A DNA stretch of 7,258 bases, taken from NCBI GenBank assembly GCA_021443045.1, contig JABUUT010000001.1, positions 33,816 through 41,073 of the forward strand. Reading direction: 5' to 3'. This DNA is from Fibrobacteraceae bacterium (GTDB lineage: Bacteria; Fibrobacterota; Fibrobacteria; Fibrobacterales; Fibrobacteraceae). This document shows positions 1-5,502 of the stretch, piece after piece. The notes below the pieces were generated by a model, which made no database searches, was not told the origin of the DNA, and saw only the letters and a list, made by a program, of their open reading frames with translations. The translations under genes were made by a program, and so were the position numbers. The number at the start of each line of letters is the position of its first letter. The first letter of the stretch is position 1.

Positions 1-65
1 CCGATAACTGATAACCGACTACTGAAAACCAAGATGAATATGACACATGATTTTGCAGGATGTCT

Positions 66-104
66 AAAAAAAACTCGATTTTCCTAATGGAAAACCGAGT
101 TTTT
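66..104 (-). terminator. Intrinsic terminator of the AIPR-family gene
   Basis: A long hairpin lies just past the stop codon of the minus-strand gene. Arm 69-84 pairs with arm 89-104 around a TAAT loop (85-88). It has a 9-bp AAAAACTCG/CGAGTTTTT segment, one A/C mismatch (78/95) and a 6-bp TTTTCC/GGAAAA segment. On the minus strand the stem runs into eight consecutive T residues (the A run at 66-73), the classic Rho-independent layout. The T run at 100-104 on the other side means it could also stop plus-strand transcripts entering from the right. Confidence 0.82.
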
Positions 105-126
105 AAAGTTTCATTTAGTCTGCGAC

Positions 127-155
127 TATAGAACTCCTAAATAAAGAGTTCTATA
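127..155. repeat. Perfect 10-bp inverted repeat spanning the AIPR stop codon
   Basis: TATAGAACTC (127-136) and GAGTTCTATA (146-155) are exact reverse complements separated by nine bases (137-145) that contain the minus-strand stop codon (139-137). In the mRNA this gives a hairpin whose loop carries the last sense codon (Ile) and the stop codon. It is separate from the terminator hairpin 23 bp further downstream. Possible roles are mRNA 3'-end protection or a DNA-binding site. No function is proven. Confidence 0.6.
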
Positions 156-2029
156 CCACCGCGACACTTTTCCCACTGTTTGTTCTTCTTGCACAAGAAG
201 TCCAGCATCTTTTCGTAGGTCTGGGTATTGCTAAAGCCCTTCCAAAGACGACGTTCCACAGATTCACCAGAATCCTTGTCAATGGTGGTAATGGTATCGT
301 AGTAGTCCTTGTTGTCCTTAAATTCATTAATCAGAATGCCCTTGAGATCGTCGCTGTAAATCTTGGAAGCATACTTGAGAATGGAATCGTTAAAGTCCAG
401 CTCGTTTTCTACCAGATACTTAAAGTCGCGAATGGGGTCGCCATAAACAAGCCAATGCTTAAGAGCCAAGGCCACCACAAGGTCTTTCACAGCGCTGCGG
501 AACACAAACTTGTCTTCCAAGCGGCCGTTCCAAGTAATCTTTGTAAGTGGGTTATCATCATTGGCTTCAATGGAAACACCCTTGCCAGGAACCACATTGC
601 GAATCTTGATGGGGAGTCTAATCAAAAGCTGCCAAGCCTTTGTAAAGGCGATTGTCTCGCGAACAAAGTCCTGTTCCTTTTCTTGGGCCACCCTAAGGAA
701 GGCGCCAAAGCAACGCTGGTACAATGTTTCCTTGTCAAAGATGCAATCACTGCTGCGGCATTCACTAAGCCGGCCATCCATCATAAACAATGTTTTGGCC
801 AATTCTGGGCGCATGCGCACTTCCAGCTTGCGGGTACGGGCCTTAAGGCGCACACCGTCTTTATAAACGTATGTAAAGCCTTCTTCCTGGTAGCGCTGCC
901 AGATAAAGAACTGCAAGTCATCAGCAGCGCGTAGATGGTAACTGAACACAGGGTTCTGGCGGTTGTTGGCCATAGTCACCTGGCTCAAGAAATTGTCGGC
1001 CGTTGGGTAAGGAACCACCACTTTTACCAAAACCTTGGGGTTCACCGGCTTTTTACTCTTCTTGGCATACTGTTCGTATGTGAACAAACTCTGGGCACCG
1101 TTAATAATCTTGGGGCGTTCAATCAGAAGCACCTTCTTGCCATCCCGTTCCTTAAGGCGAAGGTCATCGCCAGTCAGGGTCATGCCATTGTGGAGGAATG
1201 GAAAATCTTCCACATCCACATTCTGGTCATCCTGGCGTTCCATAGTCTGGAAGGCATCAATCAAGGCGGCATTGGTATGGGTCAGGTTGCCCAAGTAGGT
1301 ACGAATGTTGCTAGACACAATAGCCATGTTGTGCTTGGTCTTTAAGCGCTTGCCCAAGCTAACATGGTAATCGAAAATGGTGCGAATGGGGCAGAAACCC
1401 AAAAAAAGTTCACCATGGGGGCTGGTCATGTGGAGGGGGTCGGAATCCATCACAATTTCCAGTTTGTCATCAGCGGAGCGAATATCGCGGGTAAGGTCGT
1501 CATGCTCGGCAATAATTTCAAGCTTGGCCTTAACTTCGTTTTTCCACAAAGAAAGCTTGCGACGCACATCCTTGAGGGTGCGTTCCAGTTCGGAATCGGT
1601 AATGTCGCGGCTGGCCCGGGTACGGAGAACGGTAATTTCCAACGTTTCCATATAGGGGCGGCTAGCTGGAGCATCTTCGTCTTCTTCCTCGCTTTCTTCA
1701 GCAACCTTTAGAACGGCCCAGGGATCCGCTTCTTCACGAAGGGACATAAAGAACTGGTTGTCGGGGTCGCTGGTGCGGAAAACGGCAATCTGCAACTGCT
1801 TAAGGTCCCGTGTCAAATGGGAGATGATACGTTCCAGGGGAGTATCTTCATCCAAGAAAATGAAAAATTCGAGGAAGCCCTGGGAATACTGGAAACCATG
1901 GAAGCACCCTTCTTCATCCAGATTTAAATGCCGGAGGGCTTTAATGCGGTCGGTAGGATCGTTCGGATTAAGACTCAATAGGCTAGCGACAAATGCTAGA
2001 CGGCGTTCCTGAGATTTTGTTAGTTCCAT
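137..2029 (-). CDS. AIPR-family (abortive phage infection-type) protein
   Basis: This 630-residue soluble protein has no signal peptide or membrane segment. Motifs typical of the AIPR family (Pfam PF10592) appear in order in the middle of the chain: NIRTYLGN (about 241-248), FLHNGMTL (278-285, matching the family's NNGIT box), RPKIINGAQS (305-314, matching IVNGxQT), and ANNRQNPV (354-361, matching the TNxQ box). The N-terminal ~110 residues precede an acidic run (about 111-119). The C-terminal ~230 residues are unassigned. AIPR proteins are named for lactococcal abortive-infection genes, and their biochemical activity is not settled. I chose the ATG at 2029 because GAGGA lies 5 nt upstream. 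A TTG at 2056 would add nine residues but has no such site. The gene stands alone here, divergent from the LRR/protease operon and closed by its own terminator. The family assignment is fairly secure; an antiphage role is inferred from the family only. Confidence 0.82.
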   Translation of the reverse strand: MELTKSQERRLAFVASLLSLNPNDPTDRIKALRHLNLDEEGCFHGFQYSQGFLEFFIFLDEDTPLERIISHLTRDLKQLQIAVFRTSDPDNQFFMSLREEADPWAVLKVAEESEEEDEDAPASRPYMETLEITVLRTRASRDITDSELERTLKDVRRKLSLWKNEVKAKLEIIAEHDDLTRDIRSADDKLEIVMDSDPLHMTSPHGELFLGFCPIRTIFDYHVSLGKRLKTKHNMAIVSSNIRTYLGNLTHTNAALIDAFQTMERQDDQNVDVEDFPFLHNGMTLTGDDLRLKERDGKKVLLIERPKIINGAQSLFTYEQYAKKSKKPVNPKVLVKVVVPYPTADNFLSQVTMANNRQNPVFSYHLRAADDLQFFIWQRYQEEGFTYVYKDGVRLKARTRKLEVRMRPELAKTLFMMDGRLSECRSSDCIFDKETLYQRCFGAFLRVAQEKEQDFVRETIAFTKAWQLLIRLPIKIRNVVPGKGVSIEANDDNPLTKITWNGRLEDKFVFRSAVKDLVVALALKHWLVYGDPIRDFKYLVENELDFNDSILKYASKIYSDDLKGILINEFKDNKDYYDTITTIDKDSGESVERRLWKGFSNTQTYEKMLDFLCKKNKQWEKCRGGIELFI

Positions 2030-2034
2030 TTTTG

Positions 2035-2039
2035 TCCTC
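2035..2039 (-). promoter_or_regulatory. Ribosome binding site of the AIPR gene
   Basis: GAGGA on the minus strand sits 5 nt upstream of the ATG at 2029-2027. It decides the start in favour of this ATG over the in-frame TTG at 2056. Confidence 0.65.
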
Positions 2040-2055
2040 AAATTACACGATTCCA

Positions 2056-2075
2056 ATATATGTAATATATATGTA
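2056..2075. promoter_or_regulatory. Direct repeat of ATATATGTA in the AIPR leader/promoter
   Basis: ATATATGTA occurs at 2056-2064 and again at 2067-2075, offset by 11 bp, about one helical turn. The pair lies 27-46 bp upstream of the AIPR start codon, where a -10 region or operator would be expected. On the minus strand it reads as two TACATATAT blocks, either of which could overlap a -10 element. The surrounding A/T-richness makes chance occurrence a real alternative. Confidence 0.3.
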
Positions 2076-2184
2076 TCGTTTTATGTCACTAAAAATAGTT
2101 TCAAACCCCCATTTTGAGTACAAAAAAAAGAAAAAACTTGCATTTTTTTTCATTTTTATCGTCTAAAAAGCTGCACAAATGTAT

Positions 2185-2211
2185 AAAAAGCATTTAGTTT
2201 TGCTTTTTTTT
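2185..2211 (+). other. A/T-rich hairpin with T tract in the divergent spacer (possible attenuator)
   Basis: AAAAAGCA (2185-2192) is an exact reverse complement of TGCTTTTT (2201-2208), with an 8-nt loop, and a run of eight T residues spans 2204-2211. The shape is that of a weak plus-strand terminator or attenuator placed about 60 bp before the LRR gene. The stem has only two G/C pairs, and no plus-strand gene lies upstream. It would therefore act only on a transcript started inside the spacer. Simple poly-A/poly-T promoter DNA is the alternative. Confidence 0.3.
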
Positions 2212-2240
2212 ACAACCCATTCCCCATTTATCGCTAAAAA

Positions 2241-2249
2241 TGCTATGAT
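2241..2249 (+). promoter_or_regulatory. Candidate extended -10 promoter of the LRR/protease operon
   Basis: TGCTATGAT fits an extended -10 element (TGn followed by TATGAT at 2244-2249). Transcription would start near 2256, giving a leader of roughly 15 nt that just includes the ribosome binding site at 2259-2263. No convincing -35 hexamer is found 16-18 bp upstream, so this relies on the extended -10 and the flanking A/T tracts. Confidence 0.38.
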
Positions 2250-2258
2250 TTACAACAT

Positions 2259-2263
2259 AGGAG
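2259..2263 (+). promoter_or_regulatory. Ribosome binding site of the LRR gene
   Basis: AGGAG lies 7 nt upstream of the ATG at 2271. It selects this ATG over the TTG at 2265, which would leave only one base of spacing, and over the later in-frame ATG at 2280. Confidence 0.7.
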
Positions 2264-2270
2264 CTTGAAT

Positions 2271-3023
2271 ATGAATTTAATGGAAGTCATCAAAAAAGCT
2301 AAAGCCGAAAAGGCAAAAGTGTTGGACCTTTCCCAGCAGGGCCTACGCCTTCTGCCACCCGAATTATTTGAAATCGAATCTTTGGAAGAGCTAAACCTGG
2401 ACCGCAACCTCCTTGTGGAGCTTCCAGACGATATTGGCAAGCTGAAGAACCTAAAAAGCCTCTCTGTTAGCGAAAACGACCTGATGGCCCTTCCCGACAC
2501 CATTGGCGAACTCCGGAACCTCACCAACCTGTACTTGGGCTACAACAGCCTTTCCGAACTTCCAGACTCGGTAGGCAACCTTACCAACCTGGCAAAAGTG
2601 AATATCGCCAAGAACCAGCTTCTGGACCTTCCCAACGAAATTGGCAACTGGGTAAACGTAACCAAGCTGTCACTCCACGACAACATGCTCTCCGAAATTC
2701 CGGCCACCATCGGAAAAATGACAAAGCTGGAAAAGCTGTACCTGGACAACAACGACCTTACCTCCATTCCAGCCTCCCTGGGCCATTTGGAATCCCTCGA
2801 GATTCTGATGCTTTCTGGAAACAGCCTTGGTGCGATTCCTTCGGAGTTTGGCAACCTCAAGAAACTTCACGAACTGGTGCTTGACGCTAACCAGTTGGCC
2901 ACGCTACCAGAATCTTTGGCCGAATGCAATAGCCTCACCACCATTTCTGTAATTGAAAACCCAATGGAAGGCGGAATTCCTCGCGTTCTCCTAGACAAGA
3001 AGAACCTGAGCATAGACTCCTAG
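2271..3023 (+). CDS. Cytoplasmic leucine-rich-repeat protein (10 LRRs)
   Basis: The 250-residue product is almost entirely a leucine-rich-repeat solenoid. A short charged helix (residues 1-14) acts as a cap. Ten repeats of exactly 23 residues then start at residues 15, 38, 61, 84, 107, 130, 153, 176, 199 and 222. Most fit LxxLxLxxNxLxxLPxxIGxLxx, the bacterial class that includes SHOC2-like and Leptospira LRR proteins. The last repeat is degenerate and is followed by a six-residue tail. There is no signal peptide, lipobox, membrane segment or attached enzymatic domain, so it is expected to be a cytoplasmic protein-binding scaffold. Its partner is unknown. It heads the operon, 27 bp before the first S41 lipoprotein gene. 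No terminator is visible in that gap, so co-transcription is likely. Family assignment is secure; a role linked to the proteases is inference from position alone. Confidence 0.9.
   Translation: MNLMEVIKKAKAEKAKVLDLSQQGLRLLPPELFEIESLEELNLDRNLLVELPDDIGKLKNLKSLSVSENDLMALPDTIGELRNLTNLYLGYNSLSELPDSVGNLTNLAKVNIAKNQLLDLPNEIGNWVNVTKLSLHDNMLSEIPATIGKMTKLEKLYLDNNDLTSIPASLGHLESLEILMLSGNSLGAIPSEFGNLKKLHELVLDANQLATLPESLAECNSLTTISVIENPMEGGIPRVLLDKKNLSIDS
2313..3002 (+). repeat. Ten tandem 69-bp (23-codon) units encoding the LRR array
   Basis: The coding sequence repeats with strict 69-bp periodicity for ten units with no insertion or deletion. Codons for the conserved leucines, the asparagine and the LPxxIG turn recur in phase, while the bases between them have diverged. 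This points to an old array rather than recent slippage. Confidence 0.85.
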
Positions 3024-3050
3024 AGCATTCTTGAACCACCATGGTAGGCT

Positions 3051-4328
3051 ATGCAAAAGAACCGTAACAGAATCCTGTGTACCCTTCTCTATTCTGCCAT
3101 GCTGGTCGCCTGCGACCTGATGGAACCTGTGGAATCCACCCCGGAACCCTCGGAATATTCCTACAACTACTGGCTGCTCCAAAAAACCTACCTCTTTGAA
3201 GACGAGCTCTCCAACCTGCCCTCCAAAGGCGATTCGGTGGCCACCCTCTACAAGTCCCTAGAAGACCCCTACACGCGATACATTGTTCCATCCAAGAGTG
3301 AAGCCACCCAAATATCCATAAACACCAGCATTATTCCCGGCGACGTAGGTATGGAGTACGCCACAAAGCCTTCCGAAAAATACCCCCTGTTTGTGTACCG
3401 GGTCTACGAAAAAAGCCCAGCAGGCAGAGCTGGTATTCCTCGGTATGCCCAAATTATTAGGGTCAACGGAGTCGAAATTTCTGGCCCCAACGCCTACCCC
3501 ACCTACGACTCGATACTCACCTACTCCAGGCAAATTCGGTTGGAATACGTTTTTGAAAATGACACCAGCGCATCCAACCTAGAAAAAGAAACCATCTACG
3601 CCCCAACCATTTTTTTAGACACCATGGACAATGTGATTTTTGTTTCCATCACGGAATTCAAATTAACCACCGTCGACCAAACTTACGGTTCCCTTGGAGA
3701 ACTTAAAACCTATCTAGACTCCACCCAAACATATTCCGGAGTGCGGGTGCTAGACCTTCGCAACAACCCCGGAGGTCACGTTTCCCAATGCACCGCCATG
3801 GCCGACCTGTTTATCCAGAGCGGAATTATTTCAACCCGCTCCTACCGGGCCATCGATTCCAAAGGTTCTTCATACCACGGCAAATACAACTATACAGCCA
3901 AGTCTGGTGATGCCGGTGAAAAAGGCAAGTTCATCCTCTTTGTAAACAGGGGCACTGCCTCCTGTGGTGAAATTTTTACAGCGGCCGTTCACGAGGGGGC
4001 ACAAATTCCAGTGATGGGCAAAACCACCTACGGCAAGGGCATTGGGCAGACCACCTGGAAAACAAAGGTTGGAGGCCTTGCCATCATCACCAACATGGAT
4101 TTTCTAACGCCCAAGGGAACCTCCTACCACAAAAAGGGCATTGTTCCCGACTACCCCTGCGAAGGTGATGCCAACATTCAGTGCGCCCTGGATATAGTGG
4201 GTTCCAATTTCAAAACCTCATCTCTAAAAAAAGAAGCCCCTTTAGAAGAATGGGTAAAAAACAACCCCTCTTTTAAGCCAATTACTAAAAAAAGCCCTAG
4301 TCTTGGGGGAGCCATTTTGGTAGATTGA
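3051..4328 (+). CDS. S41-family C-terminal processing peptidase, lipoprotein, with PDZ domain (paralogue 1)
   Basis: A 425-residue predicted lipoprotein serine protease. The signal peptide (1-20) ends in lipobox LVAC with Cys21 as the lipid anchor. A helical segment (about 35-85) carries DPYTRY at 72-77, typical of CtpA/Prc-like enzymes. A PDZ domain follows (about 95-170, with SPAGRAGI and VNG). The S41 core (about 180-385) contains DLRNNPGG (235-242), the nucleophile Ser304 in GTASCGEI, Lys329 in TYGKG and Gln333. Ser to Lys is 25 residues and Lys to Gln is 4, as in CtpB and Prc, so it is predicted to be active. It should cleave proteins in the periplasm or at the envelope, but the substrate is unknown. 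Cys247 and Cys305 flank the active site. Translation starts at ATG 3051. An in-frame TAG at 3045 rules out extension, and the upstream Shine-Dalgarno match is weak, so coupling to the LRR gene 27 bp upstream is plausible. The next gene begins 4 bp after the stop. Confidence 0.9.
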   Translation: MQKNRNRILCTLLYSAMLVACDLMEPVESTPEPSEYSYNYWLLQKTYLFEDELSNLPSKGDSVATLYKSLEDPYTRYIVPSKSEATQISINTSIIPGDVGMEYATKPSEKYPLFVYRVYEKSPAGRAGIPRYAQIIRVNGVEISGPNAYPTYDSILTYSRQIRLEYVFENDTSASNLEKETIYAPTIFLDTMDNVIFVSITEFKLTTVDQTYGSLGELKTYLDSTQTYSGVRVLDLRNNPGGHVSQCTAMADLFIQSGIISTRSYRAIDSKGSSYHGKYNYTAKSGDAGEKGKFILFVNRGTASCGEIFTAAVHEGAQIPVMGKTTYGKGIGQTTWKTKVGGLAIITNMDFLTPKGTSYHKKGIVPDYPCEGDANIQCALDIVGSNFKTSSLKKEAPLEEWVKNNPSFKPITKKSPSLGGAILVD

Positions 4329-4332
4329 TTTT

Positions 4333-5478
4333 ATGCGCTACTTTTTTATTTTTCTCTTCATCTTTTTTTTCGGCTGCACCTCCAGCGGAACCGATGATGA
4401 TTTTTCACTGCCATCCAAACCCGAACAAGGCGGCTTAGACACCGATGATGATTACGGGCTCATCGGGCAAATAGAAAACCTAGACAGCATAGAACTGCAC
4501 TACAACCGCAACCTTCTCAAAGAAAATTTCTACGATGCCAAGGTTCCCATTTACAGTTTGGAATACTACCAAAACTCAGGATTCTCTTATGTAGGCAACA
4601 AACCCTTTGCCGATGTCCACTACATGTATTCCACACTGAACGACCCTTTTTCGGCCTATTACGATTCCACATGCTACACAGATATTTTTGATGTCCTCAA
4701 CGAGATAGTGGACTCCACCGTTTTTGTAAGATACTATTCCATAGGAACCGACACCATTCCCCTTATCAAAATCACGGAATTTTCAGACTACACCAGCAAT
4801 GAAGACGGCACCTACGGTGAATTTCTGGAAGCTCTAGAGTTGACCGATGATGCCCCATCTACCATCATCGATCTTCGGGGAAATTCAGGAGGTTCCATTG
4901 ACCAATGCATTGCCGTTGCTGAAGAATTGCTTCCCCTTGGAGACACCGCCATTATTTCAAATGAACGGGCAGACACATTCTACTACGTTAACCATTACGA
5001 AGGACTTGGCCTATACCGCTACTATGTTTTCTTGACCGATGCCCAAACGGCCAGCTGTGCCGAAATTATGATTGCAGCGGTTTCGTCAAATAGAAAATCC
5101 CCTGTGGTGGGGCAGCTCACCTTTGGGAAAGGGCTAGGTCAATACTACTTTACCACCCCAGCCTCAGGCATTGCAAAAATCAGTGCCATGGAATTTTACG
5201 ACAAAGACAGTTTTACCTTTAACCGCTACGGCATAGAACCCGACTTTTCTGTTGCAAACAGCAACGAAGCCCTGCAAAAGGCCTTGGAGCTTTCGCAAGA
5301 AAGAACCTTTATGCGAAACAAAAAATACGGAGCCACACAAAAATCTTTTAGCCAAGACACCGAAGTTCTGCTAAAGGCACAATCGAGAGACCATTTTATC
5401 AAAGGCGTAAAAAGCGGAGCCTACCGCATCAAGAAAAATAAAGGCAGCCGCATTACAGACAAAAGGTTGAAGGGTTAA
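4333..5478 (+). CDS. S41-family peptidase, lipoprotein, lacking the PDZ domain (paralogue 2)
   Basis: A 381-residue predicted lipoprotein. The very hydrophobic, Phe/Ile-rich signal (1-14) ends in FFGC, with Cys15 as likely anchor, followed by TSSGTDDD and an acidic linker to about residue 43. The N-terminal helical segment carries DPFSAYY (104-110). After only about 35 more residues the catalytic core begins at IPLIKITEF (142-150), so the PDZ domain of the neighbouring paralogues is missing. The core keeps DLRGNSGG (180-187, with Ser replacing the usual Pro), Ser241 in TASCAEI, Lys266 in TFGKG and Gln270, at canonical 25- and 4-residue spacing. An active enzyme is therefore expected. Cys192 and Cys242 match the pair seen in the other two copies. 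A lysine/arginine-rich tail (about 350-381) extends past the core. It starts 4 bp after the preceding stop with no clear ribosome binding site, which suggests translational coupling. Confidence 0.88.
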   Translation: MRYFFIFLFIFFFGCTSSGTDDDFSLPSKPEQGGLDTDDDYGLIGQIENLDSIELHYNRNLLKENFYDAKVPIYSLEYYQNSGFSYVGNKPFADVHYMYSTLNDPFSAYYDSTCYTDIFDVLNEIVDSTVFVRYYSIGTDTIPLIKITEFSDYTSNEDGTYGEFLEALELTDDAPSTIIDLRGNSGGSIDQCIAVAEELLPLGDTAIISNERADTFYYVNHYEGLGLYRYYVFLTDAQTASCAEIMIAAVSSNRKSPVVGQLTFGKGLGQYYFTTPASGIAKISAMEFYDKDSFTFNRYGIEPDFSVANSNEALQKALELSQERTFMRNKKYGATQKSFSQDTEVLLKAQSRDHFIKGVKSGAYRIKKNKGSRITDKRLKG

Positions 5479-5486
5479 AAGTTTAA

Positions 5487-5493
5487 AAGGAAG
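5487..5493 (+). promoter_or_regulatory. Ribosome binding site of S41 paralogue 3
   Basis: AAGGAAG lies in the 24-bp gap after paralogue 2, with its AGGA core ending 11 nt before the ATG at 5503. The spacing is somewhat long, but it is the clearest Shine-Dalgarno match among the three protease genes. Confidence 0.45.
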
Positions 5494-5502
5494 TTACAAC
5501 CA

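Noticed and set aside
1..30. Tandem GATAACT/GATAACC at the left edge
   Set aside because: Only two short, imperfect copies at the window boundary; too little to call a repeat element.
455..1711. Several plus-strand open frames (e.g. 455-934, 935-1345, 1364-1711)
   Set aside because: They lie opposite the AIPR gene, overlap one another, have no ribosome binding sites and show no recognisable family motif, while the minus strand carries clear AIPR motifs throughout.
2195..2202. Bacteroidota-type -7 element (TAnnTTTG) at 2195-2202 on the plus strand and 2183-2176 on the minus strand
   Set aside because: Neither has a TTTG/TTG partner at the required upstream distance, and such short A/T-rich matches are expected by chance in this spacer.
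2243..2870. Minus-strand frames opposite the LRR gene
   Set aside because: The Ser/Arg-rich translations are reverse-frame shadows of the repeated leucine codons; they have no start signals.
4333..5478. Paralogue 2 as a decaying pseudogene
   Set aside because: The frame is intact, all three catalytic residues are retained at exact spacing, and the missing part matches one whole domain rather than a random deletion.
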